Positions 35,933 to 50,100 of a stretch of 64,000 nt of DNA are shown here, one piece after another (the first letter of the stretch is position 1; each line of letters starts with the position of its first letter). Position numbers and translations under genes: made by a program. The notes beneath the pieces were generated by a model. It was given only the letters and a program-made list of their open reading frames with translations, made no database searches and was not told the origin of the DNA. The DNA lies in contig JAUPFM010000064.1 in assembly GCA_033026295.1 (NCBI GenBank), forward strand, positions 1-64,000, in the 5' to 3' direction. This stretch comes from Channa striata (lineage: Eukaryota > Chordata > Actinopteri > Anabantiformes > Channidae).

Positions 35933-36712
35933 ATGCACAGGCAGCTAAAAACATGGCATCTGCCTATGGCATACACCAATTTAAAGCTTAGATTTAGACC
36001 TTTAAGACAACACCAGGCACATCTAGCTGTGAGCTCCACAAAGGAAACAGCAGCCAGGAGAACGAGGCCCAATTTCAGGTCCTGTGCATTTTCAGCGTCA
36101 GCCCAGGGGCAGCCAGTGTGCTCTTGCAAGTTTCTCAGGCCAGCCTGGTGCAAATCACACTTGTTTCACATCAATTTAAAGCCCAAAGTCTCCTCTTTCC
36201 ATCCTTATAAACCACTTGGATCAGACACTTTCCTATTGGGTATAAAGATCCAAAATGTGTGGTCAAATACAGCGGATTTTGGACTGGGGTCAGAAGGTTT
36301 AAAATGAGCCATATTTGCAGACATGCACAGGCAGCTAGGAACATGGCATCTGCCTATGGCATACACCAATTTAAAGCTTAGATTTAGACCTTTAAGGCAA
36401 TACTAGGCACATCTAGCTGTGAGCTCCACAAAGGAAACATCAGCCAGGAGAACGAAGCCCAATTTCAGGCCCTGTGCATTTTCAGCCATAGACCTGGGGA
36501 AGCCAGTTTGCCCTTTCACGTTTCTCAGGCCAGCCATGTGCAAATCACACTTGTTTCACATCAATTTAAAGCTTAAAAACTCCTCTTTCCATCCATTTAA
36601 ACCACTTGGATCAGACACTTTCCTCCTGGCTATAAAGAGCCAAAATGTGTGGTCAAATACAGCTGATTTTGGACTGGGGTCAGAAGGTCAAAAATGAGCC
36701 ATATTTGCAGAC
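35933..36712. repeat. Two-monomer cassette, copy 3 of 4
   Basis: This is 780 bp with the same marker variants as the other cassettes. Private changes include CAGCTAAAAACATGG near 35941 and CAGCGGATTTTGG near 36271. It marks the left edge of long duplication copy 3. Confidence 0.88.
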
Positions 36713-39700
36713 ATGCACAGGCAGCTAGGAACATGGCATCTGCCTATGGCATACACCAATTTAAAGCTTAGATTTAGACCTTTAAGACAACACCAGGCAC
36801 ATCTAGCTGTGAGCTCCACAAAGGAAACATCAGCCAGAGAACGAGGCCCAATTTCAGGCCCTGTGCATTTTCAGCGATAGGCCTGGGGAAGCCAGTTTGC
36901 CCTTTCACGTTTCTCAGGCCAGCCTGGTGCTGTGTTCAGGCCAGCCTGGTGCAAATCACACTTGTTGCACATTAATTTAAAGCCCAAAGTCTCCTCTTTC
37001 CACCCCTTTAAATCACTTGGATCAGACACTTTCCTCCTGGCTATAAAAAGCCAAAATGTGTGGTCAAATACAGCTGATTTTGGACTGGAAACAGCAGCCA
37101 GGAGAACGAGGCCAAATTTCAGGCCCTGTGCATTTTCAGCCATAGACCTGGGGAAGCCAGTTTGCCCTTTCACGTTTCTCAGGCCAGCCTGGTGCAAATC
37201 ACTTGGATCAGACACTTTCTTCCTGGCTATAAAGAGCCAAAATGTGTGGTCAAATACAACTGATTTTGGACTGGGGTCAGAAGGTCAAAAATGAGCCATA
37301 TTTGCAGACATGCACAGGCAGCTAGGAACATGGCATCTGCCTATGGCATACACCACTTTAAAGCTTAGATTTAGACCTTTAAGACAATACTAGGCACATC
37401 TAGCTGTGAGCTCGACAAAGGAAACAGCAGCCAGAGAATGAGGCCCAATTTTAGGTCCTGTGAATTTTCAGCGATAGGCCTGGGAAGCCAGTTTGCCCTT
37501 TCACGTTTCTCAGGCCAGCCTGGTGCAAACCACTTGGATTTAAACCACTTGGATCAGAAACTTTCCTCCTGGCTATAAAAAGCCAAAATGTGTGGTCAAA
37601 TACAGCTAATTTTGGACCGGAAACAGCAGCCAGGAGAACGAGGCCTAATTTCAGGCCCTGTGCATTTTCAGCCATAGACCTGGGAAGCCAGTTTGCCCTT
37701 TCACGTTTCTCAGGCCAGCCTGGTGCAAATCACACTTGTTTCACATCAATTTAAAGCTTAAAAACTCCTCTTTCCATCCATTTAAACCACTTGGATCAGA
37801 CACTTTCCTCCTGGCTATAAAAAGCCAAAATGTGTGGTCAAATACAGCTGATTTTGGACCGGAAAAAGCAGCCAGGAGAACGAGGCCCAATTTCAGGCCC
37901 TGTGCATTTTCAGCCATAGACCTGAGGAAGCCAGTTTGCTCTTGCACGTTTCTCAGGCCAGCCTGGTGCAAATCACACTTGTTGCACATTAATTTAAAGC
38001 CCAAAGTCTCCTTTTCCACACCTTTAAACCACTTGGATCAGACACTTTCCTCCTGGCTATAAAGAGCCAAAATGTGTGGTCAAATACAGCTGATTTAAAG
38101 CTTAGATTTAGACCTTTAAGACAATACTGGGCACATCTAGCTGTGAGCTCCACAAAGGAAACATCAGCCAGGAGAACGAAGCCCAATTTCAGGCCCTGTG
38201 CATTTTCAGCCATAGACCTGGGAAGCCAGTTTGCCCTTTCACGTTTCTCAGGCTAGCCTGGTGCAAATCACACTTGTTTCACATCAATTTAAAGCTTAAA
38301 AACTCCTCTTTCCATCCATTTAAACCACTTGGATCAGACACTTTCCTCCTGGCTATAAAAAGCCAAAATGTGTGGTCAAATACAGCTGATTTTGGACCGA
38401 AACAGCAGCCAGGAGAACGAGGCCCAATTTCAGGCCCTGTGCATTTTCAGCCATAGACCTGAGGAAGCCAGTTTGCTCTTGCACGTTTCTCAGGCCAGCC
38501 TGGTGCAAATCACACTTGTTGCACATTAATTTAAAGCCCAAAGTCTCCTTTTCCACACCTTTAAACCACTTGGATCAGACACTTTCCTCCTGGCTATAAA
38601 GAGCCAAAATGTGTGGTCAAATACAGCTGATTTTGGACTGGGGTCAGAAGGTCAAAAATGAGCCATATTTGAAGACATGCACAGGCAGCTAGGAACATGG
38701 CATCTGCCTATGGCATACACCAATTTAAAGCTTAGATTTAGACCTTTAAGGCAATACTAGGCACATCTAGCTGTGAGCTCCACAAAGGAAACAGCAGCCA
38801 GGAGAACGAGGCCTTATTTCAGGCCCTGTGCATTTTCAGCGTCAGCCCAGGGGCAGCCAGTTTGCTCTTGCAAGTTTTTAGGCCAGCCTGGTGCAAATCA
38901 CACTTGTTTCACATCAATTTAAAGCTTAAAAACTCCTCTTTCCATCCATTTAAACCACTTGGATTAGACACTTTCCTCCTGGCTATAAAGAGCCAAAATG
39001 TGTGGCCAAATACAGCTGATTTTGGACTGGGGTCAGAAGGTCAAAAATGAGCCATATTTGCAGACATGCACAGGCAGCTAGGAACATGGCATCTGCCTAT
39101 GGCATACACCAATTTAAAGCTTAGATTTAGACCTTTAAGGCAATACTAGGCACATCTAGTTGTGAGCTCCACAAAGGAAACAGCAGCCAGGAGAACGAGG
39201 CCTTATTTCAGGCCCTGTGCATTTTCAGCGTCAGCCCAGGGGCAGCCAGTTTGCTCTTGCAAGTTTCTCAGGCCAGCCTGGTGCAAATCACACTTGTTTC
39301 ACATCAATTTAAAGCTTAAAAACTCTTCTTTCCACCCCTTTAAATCACTTGGATCAGACACTTTCCTCCTGGCTATAAAGAGCCAAAATGTGTGGTCAAA
39401 TACAGCTGATTTTGGACCGGAAACAGCAGCCAGGAGAACGAGGCCCAATTTCAGGCCCTGTGCATTTTTAGCCATAGACCTGGGAAGCCAGTTTGCTCTT
39501 GCACGTTTCTCAGGCCAGCCTGGTGCAAATCACACTTGTTGCACATTAATTTAACGCCCAAAGTCTCCTCTTTCCACCCCTTTAAACCACTTGGATCAGA
39601 CACTTTCCTCCTGGATATAAAGAGCCAAAATGTGTGGTCAAATACAGCTGATTTTGGACTGGGGTCAGAAGGTCAAAAATGAGCCATATTTGCAGACATG

Positions 39701-41140
39701 AACAGGCAGCTAGGAACAATGCATCTGCCTATGGCATACACCAATTTAAAGCTTAGATTTAGACCTTTAAGACAATACTAGGCACATCTAGCTGTGAGCT
39801 CCACAAAGGAAACATCAGCCAGGAGAACGAGGCCCAATTTCAGGTCCTGTGCATTTTCAGCGTCAGCCCAGGGGCAGCCAGTTTGCCCTTTCACGTTTCT
39901 CAGGCCAGCCTGGTGCAAATCACTTGGATCAGACACTTTCTTCCTGGCTATAAAGAGCCAAAATGTGTGGTCAAATACAACTGATTTTGGACTGGGGTCA
40001 GAAGGTCAAAAATGAGCCATATTTGCAGACATGCACAGGCAGCTAGGAACATGGCATCTGCCTATGGCATACACCAATTTAAAGCTTAGATTTAGACCTT
40101 TAAGACAATACTAGGCACATCTAGCTGTGAGCTCCACAAAGGAAACATCAGCCAGGAGAACGAGGCCCAATTTCAGGCCCTGTGCATTTTCAGCGATAGG
40201 CCTGGGAAGCCAGTTTGCCCTTTCACGTTTCTCAGGCCAGCCTGGTGCAAACCACTTGGATTTAAACCACTTGGATCAGAAACTTTCCTCCTGGCTATAA
40301 AAAGCCAAAATGTGTGGTCAAATACAGCTGATTTTGGACCGGAAACAGCAGCCAGGAGAACGAGGCCCAATTTCAGGCCCTGTGCATTTTCAGCCATAGA
40401 CCTGGGAAGCCAGTTTGCCCTTTCACGTTTCTCAGGCCAGCCTGGTGCAAATCACACTTGTTTCACATCAATTTAAAGCTTAAAAACTCCTCTTTCCATC
40501 CATTTAAACCACTTGGATCAGACACTTTCCTCCTGGCTATAAAGAGCCAAAATGTGTGGTCAAATACAGCTGATTTAAAGCTTAGATTTAGACCTTTAAG
40601 ACAATACTAGGCACATCTAGCTGTGAGCTCCACAAAAGAAACAGCAGCCAAAGAATGAGGCCCAATTTCAGGTCCTGTGCATTTTCAGCGTCAGCCCAGG
40701 GGCAGCCAGTTTGCTCTTGCAAGTTTCTCAGGCCAGCCTGGTGCAAATCACACTTGTTTCACATCAATTTAAAGCCCAAAGTCTCCTCTTTCCATCCTTA
40801 TAAACCACTTGGATCAGACACTTTCCTATTGGGTATAAAGATCCAAAATGTGTGGTCAAATACAGCTGATTTTGGACTGGGGTCAGAAGGTTTAAAATGA
40901 GCCATATTTGCAGACATGCACAGGCAGCTAGGAACATGGCATCTGCCTATGGCATACACCAATTTAAAGCTTAGATTTAGACCTTTAAGGCAATACTAGG
41001 CACATCTAGCTGTGAGCTCCACAAAGGAAACATCAGCCAGGAGAACGAAGCCCAATTTCAGGCCCTGTGCATTTTCAGCCATAGACCTGGGAAGCCAGTT
41101 TGCCCTTTCACGTTTCTCAGGCCAGCCTGGTGCAAATCAC
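35933..41140. repeat. Long duplicated segment, partial copy 3
   Basis: Anchors 35933, 36323, 36713 and 37310 match 24302, 24692, 25082 and 25679 at a constant offset of 11,631. After an internal rearrangement, 38677, 39066, 39698 and 40031 match 27194, 27584, 28217 and 28550 at an offset of about 11,482. The part from 39066 to about 41140 also matches copy 1 at 7816-9890 with an offset of 31,249. It shares CTAGTTGTGAGC (about 39157 and 7908) and ATGAACAGG (39698 and 8449), and keeps the AAAGCCCAAAGTC continuation that copy 2 lost. Relative to copy 2, about 685 bp is missing near 37.8 kb and about 540 bp is added near 38.1-38.6 kb. Confidence 0.86.
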
Positions 41141-44100
41141 ACTTGTTTCACATCAATTTAAAGCTTAAAAACTCCTCTTTCCATCCATTTAAACCACTTG
41201 GATCAGACACTTTCCTCCTGGCTATAAAAGCCAAAATGTGTGGTCAAATACAGCTGATTTTGGACCGGAAACAGCAGCCAGGAGAACGAGGCCCAATTTC
41301 AGGCCCTGTGCATTTTCAGCCATAGACCTGGGGAAGCCAGTTTGCCCTTTCACGTTTCTCAGGCCAGCCTGGTGCAAATCACACTTGTTGCACATTAATT
41401 TAAAGCCCAAAGTCTCCTTTTCCACACCTTTAAACCACTTGGATCAGACACTTTCCTCCTGGCTATAAAGAGCCAAAATGTGTGGTCAAATACAGCTGAT
41501 TTTGGACTGGGGTCAAAAGGTCAAAAATGAGCCATATTTGCAGACATGCCCAGGAAGCTAGGAACATGGCATCTGCCTATGGCATACACCAATTTAAAGC
41601 TCAGATTTATACCTTTAAGGCAATACTAGGCACATCTAGCTGTGAGCTCCACAAAGGAAACAGCAGCCAGTAGAACGAGGCCCAATTTCAGGCCCTGTGC
41701 ATTTTCAGCCATAGACCTGGGAAGCCAGTTTGCCCTTTCACGTTTCTCAGGCCAGCCTGGTGCTGTGGTCAGGCCAGCCTGGTGCAAATCACACTTGTTG
41801 CGACATTAACGCCCAAAGTCTCCTCTTTCCACCCCTTTAAATCACTTGGATCAGACACTTTCCTCCTGGCTATAAAAAGCCAAAATGTGTGGTCAAATAC
41901 AGCTGATTTTGGACTGGAAACCTCAGCCAGGAGAACGAGGCCCAATTTCAGGCCCTGTGCATTTTCAGCGATAGGCCTGGGGAAGCCAGTTTGCCCTTTC
42001 ACGTTTCTCAGGCAAGCCTGGTGCTGTGGTCAGGCCGTCCTGGTGCAAATCACACTAGCTGTGAGCTCCACAAAGGAAACATCAGCCAGGAGAACGAGGC
42101 CCAATTTCAGGCCCTGTGCATTTTCAGCCATAGGCCTGGGGAAGCCAGTTTGCCCTTTCACGTTTCTCAGGCCAGCCTGGTGAAAATCACACTTGTTGCA
42201 CATTAATTTAAAGCCCAAAGTGTCCTCTTTCCACCCCTTTAAATCACTTGGATCAGACACTTTCCTCCTGGTTATAAAGAGCCAAAATGTGTGGTCAAAT
42301 ACAGCTGATTTTGGACTGGGGTCAGAAGGTCAAAAATGAGCCATATTTGCAGACATGCACAGGCAGCTAGGAACATGGCATCTGCCTATGGCATACACCA
42401 ATTTAAAGCTTAGATTTAGACCTTTAAGACAACACCAGGCACATCTAGCTGTGAGCTCCACAATGGAAACTGTAGCCAGGAGAACGAGGCCCAATTTCAG
42501 GCCCTGTGCATTTTCAGCCATAGACCTGGGGAAGCCAGTTTGCCCTTTCACGTTTCTCAGGCCAGCCATGTGCAAATCACACTTGTTTCACATCAATTTA
42601 AAGCTTAAAAACTCCTCTTTCCATCCATTTAAACCACTTGGATCAGACACTTTCCTCCTGGCTATAAAGAGCCAAAATGTGTGGTCAAATACAGCTGATT
42701 TTGGACTGGGGTCAGAAGGTCAAAAATGAGCCATATTTGCAGACATGCACAGGCAGCTAGGAACATGGCATCTGCCTATGGCATACACCAATTTAAAGCT
42801 TAGATTTAGACCTTTAAGGCAATACTAGGCACATCTAGCTGTGAGCTACACAAAGGAAACAGCAGCCAGGAGAACGAAGCCCAATTTCAGGTCCTGTGCA
42901 TTTTCAGCGTCAGCCCAGGGGCAGCCAGTGTGCTCTTGCAAGTTTCTCAGGCCAGCCTGGTGCAAATCACACTTGTTTCACATCAATTTAAAGCCCAAAG
43001 TCTCCTCTTTCCATCCTTATAAACCACTTGGATCAGACACTTTCCTATTGGGTATAAAGATCCAAAATGTGTGGTCAAATACAGCTGATTTTGGACTGGG
43101 GTCAGAAGGTTTAAAATGAGCCATATTTGCAGACATGCACAGGCAGCTAGGAACATGGCATCTGCCTATGGCATACACCAATTTAAAGCTTAGATTTAGA
43201 CCTTTAAGGCAATACTAGGCACTTCTAGCTGTGAGCTCCACAAAGGAAACATCAGCCAGGAGAACGAAGCCCAATTTCAGGCCCTGTGCATTTTCAGCCA
43301 TAGACCTGGGAAGCCAGTTTGCCCTTTCACGTTTCTCAGGCCAGCCATGTGCAAATCACACTTGTTTCACATCAATTTAAAGCTTAAAAACTCCTCTTTC
43401 CATCCATTTAATCCACTTGGATCAGACACTTTCCTCCTGGCTATAAAGAGCCAAAATGTGTGGTCAAATACAGCTGATTTTGGACTGGGGTCAGAAGGTC
43501 AAAAATGAGCCATATTTGCAGACATGCACAGGCAGCTAGGAACATGGCATCTGCCTATGACATACACCAATTTAAAGCTTAGATTTAGACCTGTAAGACA
43601 ACACCAGACACATCTAGCTGTGAGCTCCACAAAGGAAACAGCAGCCAGGAGAACGAAGGCCAATTTCAGGCCCTGTGCATTTTCAGCCATAGACCTGGGG
43701 AAGTCAGTTTGCCCATTCACGTTTCTCAGGCCAGCCTGGTGCAAATCACACTTGTTTCACATCAATTTAAAGCTTAAAAACTCTTCTTTCCATCCATTTA
43801 AACCACTTGGATCAGACACTTTCCTCCTGGCTATAAAAAGCCAAAATGTGTGGTCAAATACAGCTGATTTTGGACTGGAAACAGCAGCCAGGAGAACGAG
43901 GCCAAATTTCAGGCCCTGTGCATTTTCAGCCATAGACCTGGGAAGCCAGTTTGCCCTTTCACGTTTCTCAGGCCAGCCTGGTGCAAATCACTTGGATCAG
44001 ACACTTTCTTCCTGGTTATAAAGAGCCAAAATGTGTGGTCAAATACAACTGATTTTGGACTGGGGTCAGAAGGTCAAAAATGAGCCATATTTGCAGACAT

Positions 44101-45224
44101 GCACAGGCAGCTAGGAACATGGCATCTGCCTATGGCATACACCAATTTAAAGCTTAGATTTAGACCTTTAAGACAATACTAGGCACATCTAGCTGTGAGC
44201 TCCACAAAGGAAACAGCAGCCAGAGAATGAGGCCCAATTTCAGGTCCTGTGCATTTTCAGCGATAGGCCTGGGAAGCCAGTTTGCCCTTTCACGTTTCTC
44301 AGGCCAGCCTGGTGCAAACCACTTGGATTTAAACCACTTGGATCAGAAACTTTCCTCCTGGCTATAAAAAGCCAAAATGTGTGGTCAAATACAGCTGATT
44401 TTGGACCGGAAACAGCAGCCAGGAGAACGAGGCCCAATTTCAGGCCCTGTGCATTTTCAGCCATAGACCTGGGGAAGCCAGTTTGCCCTTTCACGTTTCT
44501 CAGGCCAGCCTGGTGCAAATCACACTTGTTTCACATCAATTTAAAGCTTAAAAACTCCTCTTTCCATCCATTTAAACCACTTGGATCAGACACTTTCCTC
44601 CTGGCTATAAAGAGCCAAAATGTGTGGTCAAATACAGCTGATTTAAAGCTTAGATTTAGACCTTTAAGACAATACTAGGCACATCTAGCTGTGAGCTCCA
44701 CAAAGGAAACATCAGCCAGGAGAACGAAGCCCAATTTCAGGCCCTGTGCATTTTCAGCCATAGACCTGGGGAAGCCAGTTTGCCCTTTCACGTTTCTCAG
44801 GCCAGCCATGTGCAAATCACACTTGTTTCACATCAATTTAAAGCTTAAAAACTCCTCTTTCCATCCATTTAAACCACTTGGATCAGACACTTTCCTCCTG
44901 GCTATAAAGAGCCAAAATGTGTGGTCAAATACAGCTGATTTTGGACTGGGGTCAGAAGGTCAAAAATGAGCCATATTTGCAGACATGCACAGGCAGCTAG
45001 GAACATGGCATCTTCCTATGACATACACCAATTTAAAGCTTAGATTTAGACCTGTAAGACAACACCAGGCACATCTAGCTGTGAGCTCCACAAAGGAAAC
45101 AGCAGCCAGGAGAACGAAGGCCAATTTCAGGCCCTGTGCATTTTCAGCCATAGACCTGGGAAGTCAGTTTGCCCATTCACGTTTCTCAGGCCAGCCTGGT
45201 GCAAATCACACTTGTTTCACATCA
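40916..45224. repeat. Irregular mosaic of full and compound units
   Basis: Anchors at 40916, 41546, 42355, 42745, 43135, 43524, 44099, 44985 and 45817 give spacings of 630, 809, 390, 390, 389, 575, 886 and 832 bp. The long spacings contain fusion joints. Around 41.76-42.06 kb there is a compact series of 23-bp insertion forms (GGTGCTGTGGTCAGG at about 41760 and 42021) and an abnormal tail, TTGCGACATTAACGCCC, near 41798. 43524-43860 resembles 35300 onward, and 43870-44990 resembles 25450-26700. The stretch is therefore assembled from pieces found elsewhere in the window. Confidence 0.85.
42745..43523. repeat. Two-monomer cassette, copy 4 of 4
   Basis: This is 779 bp with the same marker variants (GCCAGTGTGCTC near 42921, GGTATAAAGATCC near 43050, AGCCATGTGC near 43343). 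Private changes are GAGCTACAC near 42843 and GCACTTCTAGC near 43218. The sequence to its right (43524 onward) resembles 35300 onward instead of 25082 onward, so the cassette has moved or recombined independently of its usual neighbours. Confidence 0.85.
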
Positions 45225-47000
45225 ATTTAAAGCTTAAAAACTCTTCTTTCCATCCATTTAAACCACTTGGATCAGACACTTTCCTCCTGGCTATAAAAAG
45301 CCAAAATGTGTGGTCAAATACAGCTGATTTTGGACTGGAAACCGCAGCCAGGAGAACGAGGCCCAATTTCAGGCCCTGTGCATTTTCAGCGTCAGCCCAG
45401 GGGCAGCCAGTTTGCTCTTGCACGTTTCTCAGGCCAGCCTGGTGCAAACCACTTGGATTTAAACCACTTGGATCAGACACTTTCCTCCTGGTTATAAAAA
45501 GCCAAAATGTGTGGTCAAATACATCTGATTTTGGACCAGAAACAGCAGCCAGGAGAACGAGGCCCAATTTCAGTTCCTGTGCATTTTCAGCGCCAGCCCA
45601 GGGTAGCCAGTTTGCTCTTGCACGTTTCTCAGGCCAGCCTGGTGCAAATCACACTTGTTTCACATCAATTTAAAGCTTAAAAACTCCTCTTTCCATCCAT
45701 TTAAACCACTTGCATCAGACACTTTCCTCCTGGCTATGAAGAGCCAAAATGTGTGGTCAAATACAGCTGATTTTGGACTGGGGTCAGAAGGTCAAAAATG
45801 AGCCATATTTGCAGACATGCACAGGCAGCTAGGAACATGGCATCTGCCTATGGCATAAACCAATTTAAAGCTTAGATTTAGACCTTTAAGACAACACCAG
45901 GCACATCTAGCTGTGAGCTCCACAAAGGAAACAGCAGCCAGGAGAACGAGGCCCAATTTCAGGCCCTGTGCATTTTCAGCCATAGGCCTGGGGATGCCAG
46001 TTTGCCCTTTCATGTTTCTCAGGCCATCCTGGTGCAAATCACACTTATTTCACATCAATTTAAAGATTAAAAATTCCTCTTTCCATCCATTTAAACCACT
46101 TGGATCAGACACTTTCCTACTGGGTATGAAAAGCCAAAATGTGTGGTCAAATACAGCTGATTTTGGACTGGGGTCAGAAGGTCAAAAATTAGCGATATTT
46201 GCAGACATGCACAGGCAGCTAGGAACATGGCATCAGCCTATGGCATACACCAATTTAAAACTTATGTTTAGACCTTTAAGGTAATACTAGGCACATCTAG
46301 CTGTGAGCTCCACAAAGGAAACAGCAGCCAGGAGAACGAGGCCCAATTTCAGGCCCTGTGCATTTTCAGCCATAGGCCTGGGGAAGCCATTTTGCTCTTG
46401 CACGTTTCTCAAGCCAGCCTGGTGCAAATCACTTGGATCAGACACTTTCCTCCTGGCTATAAACAGCCAAAATGTGTGGTCAAATACAGCTGATTTTGGA
46501 CTGGGGTCAGAAGGTCAAAAATGAGCCATATTTGCAGACATGCACAGGCAGCTAGGAACATGACATCTGCCTATGGCATACACCAATTTAAAGCTTAGAT
46601 TTAGACCTTTAAGACAACACCAGGCACATCTAGCTGTGAGCTCCACAAAGGAAACAGCAGCCAGGAGAACGAAGGCCAATTTCAGGCCCTGTGCATTTTC
46701 AGCCATAGACCTGGGGAAGTCAGTTTGCCCTTTCACGTTTCTCAGGCCAGCCTGGTGCAAATCACACTTGTTTCACATCAATTTAAAGCTTAAAAACTCT
46801 TCTTTCCATCCATTTAAACCACTTGGATCAGACACTTTCCTCCTGGCTATAAAAAGCCAAAATGTGTGGTCAAATACATCTAATTTTGGACCAGAAACAG
46901 CAGCCAGGAGAACGAGGCCCAATTTCAGACCCTGTGCATTTTCAGCCATAGACCTGGGAAGCCAGTTTGCCCTTTCACGTTTCTCAGGCCAGCCTGGTGC
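45225..47000. repeat. 11.24-kb-spaced duplication, copy 2
   Basis: This parallels 33985-35760 with the same rare markers. The leftmost part is mosaic: near 45334 it reads GGACTGGAAACCGCAG where the other copy reads GGACCAGAAACCGCAG, and the core begins TTTCAGGCCCTG instead of TTTCAGTTCCTG. Near 45592 CGCCAGCCCAGGG replaces CGTCAGCCCAGGGG. Confidence 0.9.
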
Positions 47001-47171
47001 AAATCACACTTGTTTCACATCAATTTAAAGCTTAAAAACTCCTCTTTCCATCCATTTGAACCACTTGGATCAGACACTTTCCTATTGGGTATAAAGAGCC
47101 AAAATGTGTGGTCAAATACAGCTGATTTTGGACTGGGGTCAGAAGGTCAAAAATGAGCCATATTTGCAGAC

Positions 47172-50100
47172 ATGCACAGGCAGCTAGGAACATGGCATCT
47201 GCCTACGGCATACAACAATTTAAAGCTTAGATTTAGACCTTTAAGACAACATCAGGCACATCTAGCTGTGAGCTCCACAAAGGAAACAGCAGCCAGGAGA
47301 ACGAGGCCCAATTTCAGGCCCTGTGCATTTTCAGCCATAGACCTGGGAAGCCAGTTTGCTCTTGCACGTTTCTCAGGCCAGCCTGGTGCAAATCACACTT
47401 GTTTCACATCAATTTAAAGCTTAAAACTCCTCTTTCCATCCATTTGAACCACTTGGATCAGACACTTTCTTCCTGGCTATAAAGAGCCAAAATGTGTGGT
47501 CAAATACAGCTGATTTTGGACTGGGGTCAGAAGGTCAAAAATGAGCCATATTTGCAGACATGCACAGGCAGCTAGGAACATGGCATCTGCCTACGGCATA
47601 CACCAATTTAAAGCTTAGATTTAGACCTTTAAGACAACATCAGGCACATCTAGCTGTGAGCTCCACAAAGGAAACAGCAGCCAGGAGAACGAGGCCCAAT
47701 TTCAGGCCCTGTGCATTTTCAGCCATAGGCCTGGGGAAGCCAGTTTGCCCTTTCACGTTTCTCAGGCCAGCCTGGTGCAAATCACACTTGTTTCACACCA
47801 ATTTAAAGCTTAAAATCTCTTCTTTCCATCCTTATAAACCTCTTGGATCAGACACTTTCCTATTGGGTATAAAGAGCCAAAATGTGTGGTCAAATACAGC
47901 TGATTTTGGACTGGGGTCAGAAGGTCAAAAATGAGCCATATTTGCAGACATGCACAGGCAGCTAGGAACATGGCATCTACCTATGGCATACACCAATTTA
48001 AAGCTTAGATTTAGACCTTTAAGGCAATACTAGGCACATCTAGCTGTGAGCTCCACAAAGGAAACAGCAGCCAGGAGAACGAGGCCCAATTTCAGGCCCT
48101 GTGCATTTTTAGCCATAGACCTGGGGAAGCCAGTTTGCTCTTGCACGTTTCTCAGGCCAGCCTGGTGCAAATCACACTTGTTTCACATCAATTTAAAGAT
48201 TAAAAATTCCTCTTTCCATCCTTATAAACCACTTGGATCAGACACTTTCTTCCTGGCTATAAAGAGCCAAAATGTGTGGTCAAATACAGCTGATTTTGGA
48301 CTGGGGTCAGAAGGTCAAAAATGAGCCATATTTGCAGACATGCACAGGCAGCTAGGAACATGGCATCTGCCTATGGCATACACCAATTTAAAGCTTAGAT
48401 TCAGACCTTTAAGGCAATACTAGGCACATCTAGCTGTGAGCTCTACAAAGGAAACAGCAGCCAGGAGAACGAGGCCCAATTTCAGGTCCTGTGCATTTTC
48501 AGCGTCAGCCCAGGGAGGCCAGTTTGCCCTTTCACGTTTCTCAGGCCAGCCTGGTGCAAATCACACTTGTTTCACATCAATTTAAAGCTTAAAAACTCCT
48601 CTTTCCATCCATTTGAACCACTTGGATCAGACACTTTCCTATTGGGTATAAAGAGCCAAAATGTGTGGTCAAATACAGCTGATTTTGGACTGGGGTCAGA
48701 AGGTCAAAAATGAGCCATATTTGCAGACATGCACAGGCAGCTAGAACATGGCATCTACCTACGGCATACACCAATTTAAAGCTTAGATTTAGACCTTTAA
48801 GACAACACCAGGCACATCTAGCTGTGAGCTCCACAAAGGAAACAGCAGCCAGGAGAACAAGGCCCAATTTCAGGCCCTGTGCATTTTCAGCCATAGGCCT
48901 GGGAAGCCAGTTTGCCCTTTCACGTTTCTCAGGCCAGCCTGGTGCAAATCACACTTGTTTCACATCAATTTAAAGCTTAAAAACTCTTCTTTCCATCCAT
49001 TTAAACCACTTGGATCAGACACTTTCTTCCTGGCTATAAAGAGCCAAAATGTGTGGTCAAATACAGCTGATTTTGGACTGGGGTCAGAAGGTCAAAAAGA
49101 GCCATATTTGCAGACATGCACAGGCAGCTAGGAACATGGCATCTGCCTATGGCATACACCAATTTAAAGCTTAGATTTAGACCTTTAAGGCAATACTAGG
49201 CCCATCTAGCTGTGAGCTCTACAAAGGAAACAGCAGCCAGGAGAACGAGGCCCAATTTCAGGTCCTGTGCATTTTCAGCGTCAGCCCAGGGGCAGCCAGT
49301 TTGCCCTTTCACGTTTCTCAGGCCAGCCTGGTGCAAATCACACTTGTTTCACATCAATTTAAAGCTTAAAAACTCCTCTTTCCATCCATTTGAACCACTT
49401 GGATCAGACACTTTGCTATTGGGTATAAAGAGCCAAAATGTGTGGTCAAATACAGCTGATTTTGGACTGGGGTCAGAAGGTCAAAAATGAGCCATATTTG
49501 CAGACATGCACAGGCAGCTAGGAACATGGCATCTGCCTACGGCATACACCAATTTAAAGCTTAGATTTAGACCTTTAAGACAATACTAGGCACATCTAGC
49601 TGTGAGCTCCACAAAGGAAACAGCAGCCAGGAGAACAAGGCCTTATTTCAGGCCCTGTACATTTTCAGCGTCAGCCCAGGGGCAACCAGTTTGCTCTTGC
49701 AAGTTTCTCAGGCCAGCCTGGTGCAAACTACTTGGATTTAAACAACTTGGATCAGACACTTTCTTCATGGCTATAAAAAGCCAAAATGTGTGGTCAAATA
49801 CAGCTGATTTTGGACCGGAAACAGCAGCCAGGAGAACGAGGCCCAATCTCAGGCCCTGTGCATTTTCAGCCATAGACCTGGGGAAGCCAGTTTGCTCTTG
49901 CACGTTTCTCAGGCCAGCCTGGTGCAAATTACACTTGTTGCACATTAATTTAACGCCCAAAGTCTCCTCTTTCCACCCCTTTAAACCACTTGGATCAGAC
50001 ACTTTCCTCCTGGCTATAAAGAGCCAAAATGTGTGGTCAAATACAGCTGATTTTGGACTGGGGTCAGAAGGTCAAAAATGAGCCATATTTGCAGACATGC

